The notes under the pieces were generated by a model. The model searched no databases and was not told where the DNA came from. It saw only the letters and a list, made by a program, of their open reading frames with translations. This document shows positions 28,113-36,124 of a DNA stretch of 64,000 nt, in pieces. The position numbers and the translations under genes are program-made. Source of the DNA: JBCCMQ01 sp039179985 (GTDB taxonomy: Bacteria; Pseudomonadota; Alphaproteobacteria; Rhodobacterales; Rhodobacteraceae); contig JBCDED010000010.1 in assembly GCA_039179985.1 (NCBI GenBank), positions 1 through 64,000 on the forward strand. Reading direction: 5' to 3'. The stretch's first letter is position 1, and each line of letters opens with the position of its first letter.

Positions 28113-28676
28113 ATGGACACCGAAGCCTATTTCTCAAAACCTCAGGGCAAGATCCCGAACAGCCGGTTCCCTCTCCTGGTGCACCGTAACGCAATTCCGG
28201 GCGCTGGCACCGAGGCCGTGAAGGGCCGGTTTCGCCGCAACGGCTGGGGCAACAACTGGGAATATCCCGGCGTATACCACTATCCTCATTTCCACTCCAC
28301 GAGCCATGAGTGCCTCGGCTGCGCGCGAGGCTGGATGGAGTTCAACCTCAGCGTGGGCGATGGCGGCTGGACCCGTGTCCGCGTTGACGCAGGCGACGTC
28401 ATCGTCATGCCGGCGGGCGTCAGCCACGAGCATGTCGGCGCTTCCGAGGATATCATGATGTGCGGTGGCTACGCCGGTGGGCGGGACTGGGACAATGTCC
28501 AGGAGCAGTTCCTGACAGATGCGCTTTACTACCAGGCCTGCAAAAACATCATGTCCCTGCCAATCCCAGACCGCGATCCCGCAACCGGCGACATCATGCA
28601 GATGTGGCATGACGCGCCGTCCTCGGTCGATGGCGGCTGGAACGACTGGCGCGACGGTCTTGACGCGTCGAGCTGA
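28113..28676 (+). CDS. Cupin-domain protein (YjlB-like)
   Basis: A 187-residue single-domain cupin. The metal-binding motif is visible as YHYPHFHSTSHECLGCARG (about residues 55-73), with the second cupin strand VDAGDVIVMPAGVSHEHVG carrying another His. This pattern is like the YjlB family. Cupins in sugar-acid clusters are often isomerases or dioxygenases, but no reaction can be assigned. AAGGAGGATG is a near-ideal ribosome binding site. It lies 10 bases after the true end of the broken dehydrogenase. Confidence 0.8.
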   Translation: MDTEAYFSKPQGKIPNSRFPLLVHRNAIPGAGTEAVKGRFRRNGWGNNWEYPGVYHYPHFHSTSHECLGCARGWMEFNLSVGDGGWTRVRVDAGDVIVMPAGVSHEHVGASEDIMMCGGYAGGRDWDNVQEQFLTDALYYQACKNIMSLPIPDRDPATGDIMQMWHDAPSSVDGGWNDWRDGLDASS

Positions 28677-28689
28677 GGAGCACACCAAA

Positions 28690-30192
28690 ATGGATCAAGC
28701 CTCCACTGTACTTGCGCTGCCCGAGGCGCCGCGCGACTTCGGCTTTTTTGTGGGTGGCGCCATCGTGCCCGCCGGGTCACGGGAGATTTTTGAACGGCAC
28801 TCGCCAGCCCATGATGTGCCGGTGACGCGCTTGCCGCAGTGCACCGCAGCCGACCTCGACACGGCCGTTGCCGCCGCGCGGACCGCCTTCGCGGACCGCC
28901 GCTGGTCGGGGCTGAGCGGCGCTGAGCGGGCCGAGGTGCTGTTGAAAGCGGCGGCAGGCATCCGCGCGCGGCTGGAAGAGATCGCCTATTGGGAGGTGCT
29001 GGAATCCGGTAAGCCGATCAGTCAGGTCCGCGGTGAGGTAGGCGGCTGCGCCGGCATGTTCGAATACGCGGCCGGACTGGCTCGCAGCCTCCATGGTGAC
29101 AGCTTCAACAACCTGGGCGACGGAATGCTCGGCGTTGTCACGCGCGAGCCCGTGGGCGTTGTGGGTATCATCACGCCCTGGAACTTCCCCTTCCTCATCC
29201 TCTGCGAACGCACGCCGTACGTGTTGGCCTCTGGCAATTCCATCGTTGCAAAACCGTCGGAGTTTACCTCCGCCTCCGCGGTGATCCTCGCTGAGATCCT
29301 GACCGATGCCGGTCTGCCGGCGGGCGTCTTCAATGTGGTCACGGGGCTCGGCCCGGTCGTCGGGCAGGCCATGGCCGAGCATATGGACATCGACATGCTG
29401 TCCTTCACAGGCTCCACGCGCACGGGGCGCGCCATTGTTGCGGCAGCGGGCGCATCGAACTTTAAGCGGCTTGGTCTCGAACTCGGCGGCAAGAACCCGC
29501 AGATCGTGTTCGCCGATGCCGATCTTGAGGATGCGGCGGACGGCGTGGCATTTGGCATTGGATTTAATGGCGGGCAATGTTGCGTCTCCGGCGCGCGGCT
29601 CATCGTCGAACGCAGTGTGGCGGACAGCTTTGCGAAGATGGTTTCGGAAAAGATGTCCAGAATCGTCGTGGGCGATCCCTTGGACGAGGCGACACAGATC
29701 GGTGCCATCACGACAGACGCACAGAATAGCACCATCCTCGACTACATCGCCAAGGGTCAGAAAGAAGGCGCGCACCTTGTCCTTGGGGGCGAAGCGCTGA
29801 ATTTCGGGCGAGGGCAGTTCATCGCACCGACGATTTTCGGCGGCGTGACCTCGGGTATGGCGATTGCACGGGAAGAAATCTTCGGTCCCGTTCTCACGGT
29901 CATGCCCTTTGACTCGCTGGAAGAGGCCATCGAGATTGCCAATGACACCGACTACGGACTTGCCGCCAGTGTCTGGTCGAAGAACATCGACAAAGCCCTG
30001 ACCGTCACCCGGCGCGTGCAGGCAGGACGCTTCTGGGTCAACACGACGCTGGCGGGCGGCCCGGAACTGCCCATCGGCGGTTTCAAGCAATCAGGTTGGG
30101 GCCGTGAGTCGGGCGCGATGGGGGTTGAGGAATACACGCAAGTGAAGTCCACTCACATCGAAATCGGCAAGCGCAGCCATTGGATCGGGTGA
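28690..30192 (+). CDS. NAD(P)-dependent aldehyde dehydrogenase
   Basis: A 500-residue ALDH that oxidises an aldehyde to its acid. The family features are in order: IITPWNFPF (cofactor binding), SFTGSTRTGRAI, the general-base Glu in LELGGKNPQ, and the catalytic Cys298 in NGGQCCVSG. EEIFGPVLTV and ELPIGGFKQSGWGRE follow. It resembles the betaine-aldehyde/gamma-aminobutyraldehyde subgroup. It sits between the cupin and a GMC alcohol oxidoreductase, so the pair probably converts an alcohol to an acid. Start chosen at ATG 28690, 14 bases after the cupin stop. Confidence 0.92.
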   Translation: MDQASTVLALPEAPRDFGFFVGGAIVPAGSREIFERHSPAHDVPVTRLPQCTAADLDTAVAAARTAFADRRWSGLSGAERAEVLLKAAAGIRARLEEIAYWEVLESGKPISQVRGEVGGCAGMFEYAAGLARSLHGDSFNNLGDGMLGVVTREPVGVVGIITPWNFPFLILCERTPYVLASGNSIVAKPSEFTSASAVILAEILTDAGLPAGVFNVVTGLGPVVGQAMAEHMDIDMLSFTGSTRTGRAIVAAAGASNFKRLGLELGGKNPQIVFADADLEDAADGVAFGIGFNGGQCCVSGARLIVERSVADSFAKMVSEKMSRIVVGDPLDEATQIGAITTDAQNSTILDYIAKGQKEGAHLVLGGEALNFGRGQFIAPTIFGGVTSGMAIAREEIFGPVLTVMPFDSLEEAIEIANDTDYGLAASVWSKNIDKALTVTRRVQAGRFWVNTTLAGGPELPIGGFKQSGWGRESGAMGVEEYTQVKSTHIEIGKRSHWIG

Positions 30193-30193
30193 A

Positions 30194-31798
30194 ATGAAAG
30201 AAGCAGGGTACGACTATGTAATCGTCGGTGGCGGGACGGCGGGTTGCGTGCTTGCCAACCGGCTGAGCGAAGACAGCGCGGCGCGTGTCCTGCTTCTTGA
30301 GGCCGGAGGTAAGGACAACCACCCGCTGATCCATATGCCCGTCGGCTTTGCCAAGATGACCACCGGGCCCCATACCTGGGGCTTCAAGACCGCGCCGCAA
30401 AGACATGCGAACAATCGGGAAATTCCCTATGCGCAGGCCCGCGTAATTGGCGGCGGATCTTCCATCAACGCTGAGGTTTTCACCCGGGGTCATCCGACGG
30501 ACTACGACCGTTGGGCCGAGGAAGAAGGCTGCGAGGGCTGGGGCTTTCAGGAAATCCAGCGGTATTTCCTGCGCTCCGAGGGCAATACCATGCTGTCGGG
30601 CGACTGGCACGGGACAGATGGGCCGCTTGGTGTGTCGAACATTCCCGACCCGCAGCCCATGACCAGGGCCTTCGTGCAGTCCTGCCAGGAAGCGGGGATC
30701 CCTTACAATCCGGATTTCAACGGTGCGACGCAGGCAGGCTCGGGCATCTATCAGACCACGACCAAGAACTACCGCCGCTGTTCGGCGGCTGTGGGGTACC
30801 TGAGGCCCGCGCGTGGCCGACCGAACCTGACTGTTGAGACCGGCTGCATGGTCAAGCGGATCGAGTTCGAGGGCGCCCGCGCAACCGGCGTTCAATATTT
30901 CAGCGGAAAAGAGCACTGCCGCGCCCGTGCGGAAAGCGAGGTGATCGTTACAGCCGGCGCGATCGGCACGCCGAAGATCATGATGTTGTCGGGCATAGGG
31001 CCCGCCGCGCATCTGGCGGAACACGGGATCGATGTCGTCGCCAATCTTCCGGGCGTCGGCGAGAACCTCAGTGACCATTTCGGAATCGATATCGTGGCCG
31101 AACTGAAGGGGCACGACAGCCTCGACAAATACAACAAATGGTACAATGCCGCGCTTGCCGGCATCGAATACTACGCCTTCCGGTCCGGTCCGGTGACCTC
31201 AAACGTAGTGGAAGGCGGCGCGTTCTGGCATTCGGGCCTTGGTCAAGGCGAGGTGCCGGACCTGCAGTTCCATTTCCTTGCGGGCGCGGGCGCCGAGGCA
31301 GGCGTTCCAAGCGTGCCGTCGGGATCGTCGGGCATTACGCTCAACTCTTACACGGTCCGGCCACAGTCCCGTGGGACGGTGCGCCTCCGCTCAGGCGATC
31401 CCGCTGACTTACCGATCATTGATCCCAATTTCCTTGCTGAACCTGACGACCTGAAATGCTCGGTCGAAGGCGTGAAAAAGAGCGTTGAGATCTTCCGACA
31501 ACCGTCTTTACAGAAGTACATCAAGGCGATCCGGTTTCCCGACGACACGGTCAAAACCCAAGACGAGTTTGAGGCTTACGCCCGCCAGTACGGCCGCACG
31601 TCCTACCACCCGACCTGCACCTGCAAAATGGGCACCGACGAGATGGCCGTGGTTGATGCGCAGTGCCGGGTGCGGGGGCTCGACGGCATCCGGATTTGCG
31701 ACAGTTCCATTATGCCCAGCCTGATTGGCTCGAACACCAATGCGCCGACCATAATGATCGCAGAAAAAGCCAGCGACCTGATCCGCGGCAACCGCTAG
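30194..31798 (+). CDS. GMC-family FAD alcohol oxidoreductase
   Basis: A 534-residue flavoprotein of the choline dehydrogenase/glucose-methanol-choline family, oxidising a primary alcohol to an aldehyde. The N-terminal FAD loop is YDYVIVGGGTAGCVLANRL. The GMC signature region follows (ARVIGGGSSINAEVFTRG), then the second signature GAIGTPKIMMLSGIGPA. The active-site His is in SYHPTCTCKMG, with SLIGSNTNAPTIMIAEKA at the C-terminus. It starts 1 base after the aldehyde dehydrogenase stop and is the last gene of the first ABC operon. Confidence 0.92.
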   Translation: MKEAGYDYVIVGGGTAGCVLANRLSEDSAARVLLLEAGGKDNHPLIHMPVGFAKMTTGPHTWGFKTAPQRHANNREIPYAQARVIGGGSSINAEVFTRGHPTDYDRWAEEEGCEGWGFQEIQRYFLRSEGNTMLSGDWHGTDGPLGVSNIPDPQPMTRAFVQSCQEAGIPYNPDFNGATQAGSGIYQTTTKNYRRCSAAVGYLRPARGRPNLTVETGCMVKRIEFEGARATGVQYFSGKEHCRARAESEVIVTAGAIGTPKIMMLSGIGPAAHLAEHGIDVVANLPGVGENLSDHFGIDIVAELKGHDSLDKYNKWYNAALAGIEYYAFRSGPVTSNVVEGGAFWHSGLGQGEVPDLQFHFLAGAGAEAGVPSVPSGSSGITLNSYTVRPQSRGTVRLRSGDPADLPIIDPNFLAEPDDLKCSVEGVKKSVEIFRQPSLQKYIKAIRFPDDTVKTQDEFEAYARQYGRTSYHPTCTCKMGTDEMAVVDAQCRVRGLDGIRICDSSIMPSLIGSNTNAPTIMIAEKASDLIRGNR

Positions 31799-31823
31799 GC
31801 CGGGCCGCAAACCGCTGAAAAGA

Positions 31824-31859
31824 CCCCCCCTTGCACGCGGGAGCGTCGTCCAGGGGGGG
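31824..31859. terminator. Hairpin between convergent GMC and aldo/keto reductase genes
   Basis: Seven C (31824-31830) pair with seven G (31853-31859) across a 22-base loop in the 79-base convergent gap. No U-tract follows on either strand, so termination is only plausible. Confidence 0.4.
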
Positions 31860-31877
31860 CGTCGTTCCGGGTTTCGA

Positions 31878-32696
31878 TTAGTCGAAATCCGGCGCGAAGG
31901 GCACAAGATCCTTGCCGACGATCCGGTAGTTTTCCCGCTTCACGGCATCGATCCGGGCCATGTCGACGTGGCTCAGGGTGAAATCCATGATGTCGTAATT
32001 GGCGGCGATGTTGACCGGGTTCGTGGACATGACATTGACGCTGACGCCCTTCTGCAGGATCCAGCGCAAGACAATCTGGCCCGGGCCCTTGCCATAGGCC
32101 GCACCGATCTCGGCAAAGATCGGGCGCCTAAACACCTCGCCCCGGGCCACCGAGCAATAGGCCGACAGCGGCACGCCCGTTTCATTGGCGCCCGCCATCA
32201 GCTTGTCCTGGTTCAGAAGCGGGTGAAATTCGACCTGATTGGTCACAAGCGGGGCATCTACGATTCTGACCGCTTCTCGCAGCATCGCGACTGTGTAATT
32301 CGACACGCCGATGTTGCGCGCATAGCCCTTGTCGTAGGCTTGCTGCAGCATGCGAAGGGACGGGGCGATATCGCCGTTGCCGGGAGGCCAGTGCAAGAGA
32401 AGCACATCGACATAGTCGGTGCGCAGGTCTTTGAGGCTTTGTTCGACCGAGGGCAGAAACTTCTCGTCGGAAAAGCAGTTGATGTTCACTTTGGTGGTAA
32501 TGCAGAGGTCTTCGCGGGCGAGCCCGGTGGCGGCAAGGCCTTCGCCCGTGGTCGCTTCGTTCTCGTACATCTGTGCCGTGTCGAAAGCGCGGTACCCGAC
32601 CTTTGCCGCGCATTCCATGGCAGAGAGCAACTCGTCACCCTGAAGGGGGAAGGTGCCAAATGCGCGCTGGTGGTTCTTCTGGAAATAGATGTTCAT
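31878..32696 (-). CDS. Aldo/keto reductase
   Basis: A 272-residue NADPH-dependent reductase of the AKR superfamily, similar to the 2,5-diketo-D-gluconate reductase group. The catalytic Asp and Tyr are in YRAFDTAQMYENE, the Lys in ITTKVNIN and the His in LLLHWPPGN. The cofactor region includes QIVLRWILQKGVSVNVMST. GGGAGG precedes the ATG at 32696. A TetR-type operator lies at 32726-32741, 30 bases upstream. It is the only gene of its unit and diverges from the CoA-transferase gene. Confidence 0.88.
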   Translation of the reverse strand: MNIYFQKNHQRAFGTFPLQGDELLSAMECAAKVGYRAFDTAQMYENEATTGEGLAATGLAREDLCITTKVNINCFSDEKFLPSVEQSLKDLRTDYVDVLLLHWPPGNGDIAPSLRMLQQAYDKGYARNIGVSNYTVAMLREAVRIVDAPLVTNQVEFHPLLNQDKLMAGANETGVPLSAYCSVARGEVFRRPIFAEIGAAYGKGPGQIVLRWILQKGVSVNVMSTNPVNIAANYDIMDFTLSHVDMARIDAVKRENYRIVGKDLVPFAPDFD

Positions 32697-32725
32697 CTGT
32701 GCCTCCCAATCGGTTCTGCACATAA

Positions 32726-32741
32726 GTAACTTAATGGTTAC
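32726..32741. promoter_or_regulatory. TetR-type operator before the aldo/keto reductase
   Basis: GTAACTTAATGGTTAC matches the 16-bp consensus GTAACYNNNNRGTTAC at every specified position. It lies 30 bases upstream of the reductase ATG on the minus strand. Confidence 0.75.
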
Positions 32742-32824
32742 TTCATGAAAAGCGTTTCTTCCCTAAGGTCCCAGATAATCGAACTTTTCGGCGCTTGATT
32801 CATGTCATGAGACCCGTCATAAAT

Positions 32825-32840
32825 ATAACTAATCAGTTAC
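32825..32840. promoter_or_regulatory. TetR-type operator before the CoA-transferase
   Basis: ATAACTAATCAGTTAC matches the consensus except for its first base. It lies 34 bases before the GTG start of the CoA-transferase, just downstream of an AT-rich TAAATATAAC stretch that may be the -10 region. Confidence 0.72.
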
Positions 32841-32874
32841 TTAGCTGTTGAATCGCTGGAGGAGTGAAGAGGTC

Positions 32875-34446
32875 GTGACCAAGGTCGTATCCGCCGAAGA
32901 CGCCGTCTCGCACATCGCTGATAATGCCTTGGTCGCGGTCAATTCGTCCAGCGGCTTGTGTTGCCCGGATGCCGTACTTGAGGCCTTGGGTAAACGCTTT
33001 GACGACACCGGCGAACCGCGCAATCTGACGACAATCCATCCAATTGCGGCAGGCGATTTTTTCGGGACGAAGGGCGTCGACCATATCGCGAAGCCCGGGT
33101 GTCTGGCAAAGATCATCGGCGGCAGTTATCCCTCGGGTCCGACCAAGGCAGAGCCGCCGAAGATCTGGCAGATGATCGTCGGGAACGAGGTGAAGGCCTA
33201 CAACGTCCCGTCTGGCATCGTTTTCGACATGTTGCGCGAAGGTGCCGGTCACAGGCCGGGCGTGCTGACCAAGGTCGGCATGGACACATTCGTCGATCCC
33301 GAACTTGAAGGCTGCGCCATGAACGACGCGGCGCGCGAAGAACCGATCGTCGAGCGGCAAAGCTTCGACGGCGAAGATTGGCTTTATTTCAGGGCTTTGC
33401 GGCCCGAAGTTGCGATTATACGTGCGACCACGGCGGACCAGAAGGGCAACCTGAGCTTTGAGGGCGAAGGCGCCTACCTGGGGGCCATGGAAATGGCGCT
33501 GGCCGCCCGGAACTGCGGTGGCATCGTCATCGCGCAGGTGCGGCGCGTCGCGGCCAACGGATCCATCCGGCCCCATGACGTCCATGTGCCGGGGATCATG
33601 GTCGACTATGTGGTGGAAGCGCCCGACATGCTGCAGACCACGGCAACCCCCTATGATCCGGCGGTTTCCGGTGAATTGATCCGCCCGCTAGACAGTTTCA
33701 GCCTCCCGGAATTTGGTGTGCAGAAGGTCATCGCACGGCGCGTGGCGCAAGAGCTTGAGGCCGGCTGGGCTGTGAACATCGGTTTCGGCGTCTCGGCCAA
33801 TGTACCGCGCGTTTTTCTGGAAGAAGGCCAGCATGGCACCGTCACCTGGGTGATCGAGCAAGGCGCCGTCGGCGGTGTCCCCTTGCTTGATTTCAAATTC
33901 GGCTGCGCGTCAAACGCAGAGGCTTTCGTCGCGTCGCCCCACCAATTCGCCTATTTCCAGGCCGGCGGGTTCGACTGTTCGCTTCTGTCCTTCCTTGAAA
34001 TCGATGCGCACGGGTCGGTGAACGTCTCCCGTCTGTCGGCCACACCGCACCGTACAGCAGGCGCCGGTGGCTTTGTCGATATCACGACCCGCGCGCGCAA
34101 GATCGTCTTTTCGGGCACCTTTAATGCGGGCGCCAAGATGCGGATAGAAAACGGAAATCTTGTGATTGATAAGGAAGGACATACCGCCAAATTCGTGGAG
34201 GCGGTGGATCAGGTCTCTTTCTCCGGCAAGCGCGCCAAAGCGCAAGGTCAGCGCGCCACCTATGTCACCGAACGTTGCGTGGTCGAGCTGCGCGACGACG
34301 GATTGACGGTCACTGAAATCGCGCCGGGCGTCGATCTGGAACGGGATGTACTCGGCCAGGCGGGCACCAGCTTGCGTGTTGCAGCTGATCTGAAGGTCAT
34401 GGACCATGCGCTCTTTCAGCCGGGGCTTTTTGGGCTGACGCCATGA
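32875..34446 (+). CDS. Fused two-domain CoA-transferase (YdiF/acetate CoA-transferase-like)
   Basis: A 523-residue family I CoA-transferase with alpha and beta halves fused. It moves CoA from an acyl-CoA donor onto a carboxylic acid. The catalytic Glu is E328 in VIEQGAVGG, the ExGxxGG motif. The alpha-half has a substrate loop near GSYPSGPTK and the beta-half QFAYFQAGGFD. I chose the GTG at 32875, preceded by GGAGTGAAGAGG; a TTG nine codons upstream is possible. Beside ALDH, acyl-CoA dehydrogenase and MaoC genes, it probably activates the acid made by the oxidising enzymes. Confidence 0.9.
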   Translation: MTKVVSAEDAVSHIADNALVAVNSSSGLCCPDAVLEALGKRFDDTGEPRNLTTIHPIAAGDFFGTKGVDHIAKPGCLAKIIGGSYPSGPTKAEPPKIWQMIVGNEVKAYNVPSGIVFDMLREGAGHRPGVLTKVGMDTFVDPELEGCAMNDAAREEPIVERQSFDGEDWLYFRALRPEVAIIRATTADQKGNLSFEGEGAYLGAMEMALAARNCGGIVIAQVRRVAANGSIRPHDVHVPGIMVDYVVEAPDMLQTTATPYDPAVSGELIRPLDSFSLPEFGVQKVIARRVAQELEAGWAVNIGFGVSANVPRVFLEEGQHGTVTWVIEQGAVGGVPLLDFKFGCASNAEAFVASPHQFAYFQAGGFDCSLLSFLEIDAHGSVNVSRLSATPHRTAGAGGFVDITTRARKIVFSGTFNAGAKMRIENGNLVIDKEGHTAKFVEAVDQVSFSGKRAKAQGQRATYVTERCVVELRDDGLTVTEIAPGVDLERDVLGQAGTSLRVAADLKVMDHALFQPGLFGLTP

Positions 34447-34463
34447 CGCGCGGGCCTTCGGAC

Positions 34464-34482
34464 TTTAAGTGAACGACTTAAA
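34464..34482. terminator. AT-rich hairpin between convergent genes
   Basis: A perfect 7-bp inverted repeat TTTAAGT-GAACG-ACTTAAA in the 60-base gap between the CoA-transferase and MaoC stops. It is weak because it is AT-rich and lacks a clean T-run. The nearby ATTACTGATTAGG looks like a degraded operator half. Confidence 0.35.
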
Positions 34483-34506
34483 TTACTGATTAGGAATATA
34501 TTTGGC

Positions 34507-34962
34507 CTACCGATAGGCGAGCAGCCTGTTCACACCTTCCTGCACCAGGGTGCCTTCCTGATTGCGCACCTCGAACCTCAGAACCAACGTCGCCTGATCC
34601 TGCTTCCGTGCAGACTGGATATCCTCGACCTTCAGGGTCACGGATAGAATGTCGCCCGCTAGCACAGGCGCCCGGAACGTCCAGTCCCAACCTTTCGAGG
34701 CGCGGGCGCGAAACTGTGCCGGCGCCTGATTTTTCAGACCATCGACGAGCGAGAGAACCAGAAGACCGTGGGCCACCTGCCGCTCGAACCCATGCGACTT
34801 GGCGGCGGTGTCGGACATGTGGATCTCGAACCGGTCGCCCGTCATCTCAGCGAACGCCAGGATACGCTCGGGCGTTGCCGCAATCGTGCCGCAGTCGATC
34901 CAATCGCCGACACTCAGGGCATCGGCGCCGTGCTGTCCCGGACCAAGGGCCGCCCGCGTCAT
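34507..34962 (-). CDS. MaoC-like (R)-specific enoyl-CoA hydratase
   Basis: A 151-residue hot-dog-fold hydratase. The hydratase motif is seen as FAEMTGDRFEIHMSDTAAKS followed by HGFERQVAHGLLVLSL; the catalytic Asp and His lie in the DRFEIH part, a variant of the usual DxNPIH. It would hydrate an enoyl-CoA. Its ATG overlaps the stop of the upstream aldo/keto reductase (ATGA), so the two are one operon under the operator at 35992. Confidence 0.85.
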   Translation of the reverse strand: MTRAALGPGQHGADALSVGDWIDCGTIAATPERILAFAEMTGDRFEIHMSDTAAKSHGFERQVAHGLLVLSLVDGLKNQAPAQFRARASKGWDWTFRAPVLAGDILSVTLKVEDIQSARKQDQATLVLRFEVRNQEGTLVQEGVNRLLAYR

Positions 34963-35975
34963 GCGGTCACCGGTGCATCCTCGCGCAAGAGTCCTTTGTA
35001 TTTTAGTTCGGCCCAGAAATCACCGGGGATATCGTGGCTGAACCAGTCGAGGTTCTGCTCTAGCTGATCCACGGTCCTTGTGCCTGCGATGAAGCTTGGG
35101 ATGGCCGGATGGGCCACGACGAATTGCAGCGCAGCCGCGGGCAGCGGGACGCCGTGATCGGCGCAGACCTGTTCGATCTTCGAGACTTTCGCCATGATAT
35201 CGGGGGGCGCGGGCGCATAGTTGTACTTCGCGCCCTCGACAGCGCCAGTGGCAAGGATGCCGGAGTTAAAGCCGCCACCGACCACGACGGCCGCGCCACG
35301 TTCTTCGCAAAGAGGCAGGAATTCATTGAGCGAGTCCTGCTCCAGCAACGTATAGCGGCCCGCCAGAAGGAAGCAGTCGAAGTCGTTTGCCTCTAGTGCA
35401 GCGTGGCAGACTTCCCATTCATTCACGCCAACGCCAATGGCCTTCACCGCGCCCTGGCTGCGCAGATCGTCGAGCGCCCGGTAGCAGGTGTCCATCGCCT
35501 GGCGAAATACCTCGGGCTGATCAACGCCGCGCGTAAAGACGTCGATGTCGTGGATAAAGACGATGTCGATGTGTTCGAGGTTCAGGCGCTGCAAACTGTC
35601 CTCAAAGGATCGCATTGTACCGTCGTAGGAGTAATCGAATTCCATCGTGAAGCGCCCGGCGTTGGTCTAGGGGGCAAAGTCGATATCGGCCCTGCGCGCG
35701 GGCTTCAGAATGCGCCCGACCTTAGAGGACAGCACAAAGTCGTCGCGGTTCTTCCAGCGTAACGAATAGCCCGTGCGCAGCTCGCTAAGACCATGGCCGT
35801 ACATGGGCGCGGTATCGAAGTAGCGCACGCCGGCATCCCAGGCCGCCTGGAACATGGCATCAGAGGTCCCTTCATCAATCTCGCGGAAGATATTGCCCAC
35901 GGGCGCGGTGCCGAAGCTGAAGGCCGTGACCTCAAGATCCACGCGGCCAAACTTGTTTTTTGTTCCCGGATGCAT
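34959..35975 (-). pseudogene. Aldo/keto reductase (aldose 1-dehydrogenase-like) interrupted by one in-frame TAG
   Basis: Reading from the ATG at 35975 (GGGGAGGAAAAAAC upstream) gives VTAFSFGTAPVGNIFREIDE, then FDTAPMYGHGLSELRTG and SSKVGRILKP, the N-terminal half of a D-threo-aldose/L-fucose dehydrogenase-type AKR. A TAG at 35669-35667 follows DIDFAP. In the same frame, seven codons later, the protein continues MEFDYSYDGTMRSFEDSLQR and IDIVFIHDIDVF to a normal end. No residues seem missing, so this is a single nonsense change (TGG to TAG would fit). Otherwise 338 codons and full length. The downstream MaoC is coupled to its 3' end. Confidence 0.82.
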
Positions 35976-35991
35976 GTTTTTTCCTCCCCAA

Positions 35992-36007
35992 GTAACTAAA
36001 TGGTTAA
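35992..36007. promoter_or_regulatory. TetR-type operator before the interrupted aldo/keto reductase and MaoC genes
   Basis: GTAACTAAATGGTTAA matches the consensus except at the last base. It lies 16 bases upstream of the minus-strand ATG at 35975. Confidence 0.7.
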
Positions 36008-36084
36008 TACCGCCTTGCCGGGCGCTCCGGCAAGTCCTAAATTTGCGCCGGCATGCTTGACGGACGGGCAGAAGTCTCCCTAAA

Positions 36085-36100
36085 GTAACCAAACAGTTAC
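36085..36100. promoter_or_regulatory. TetR-type operator before the acyl-CoA dehydrogenase operon
   Basis: GTAACCAAACAGTTAC is a full match to the consensus, 24 bases upstream of the acyl-CoA dehydrogenase ATG. With the site at 35992 it brackets the divergent promoter region. Confidence 0.75.
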
Positions 36101-36124
36101 AAAGGAATCGACCAGGACACCGCC

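Noticed and set aside
28777..30090. 437-residue open frame opposite the aldehyde dehydrogenase
   Set aside because: The plus strand carries all ALDH motifs; this frame has none.
34481..34496. Seventh copy of the TetR palindrome
   Set aside because: AATTACTGATTAGGAA keeps only part of one half-site and lies between convergent genes, with no promoter to control.
35667..35669. Programmed amber readthrough (pyrrolysine or suppressor)
   Set aside because: No pyl genes or suppressor tRNA in the window; a simple nonsense mutation is more likely.
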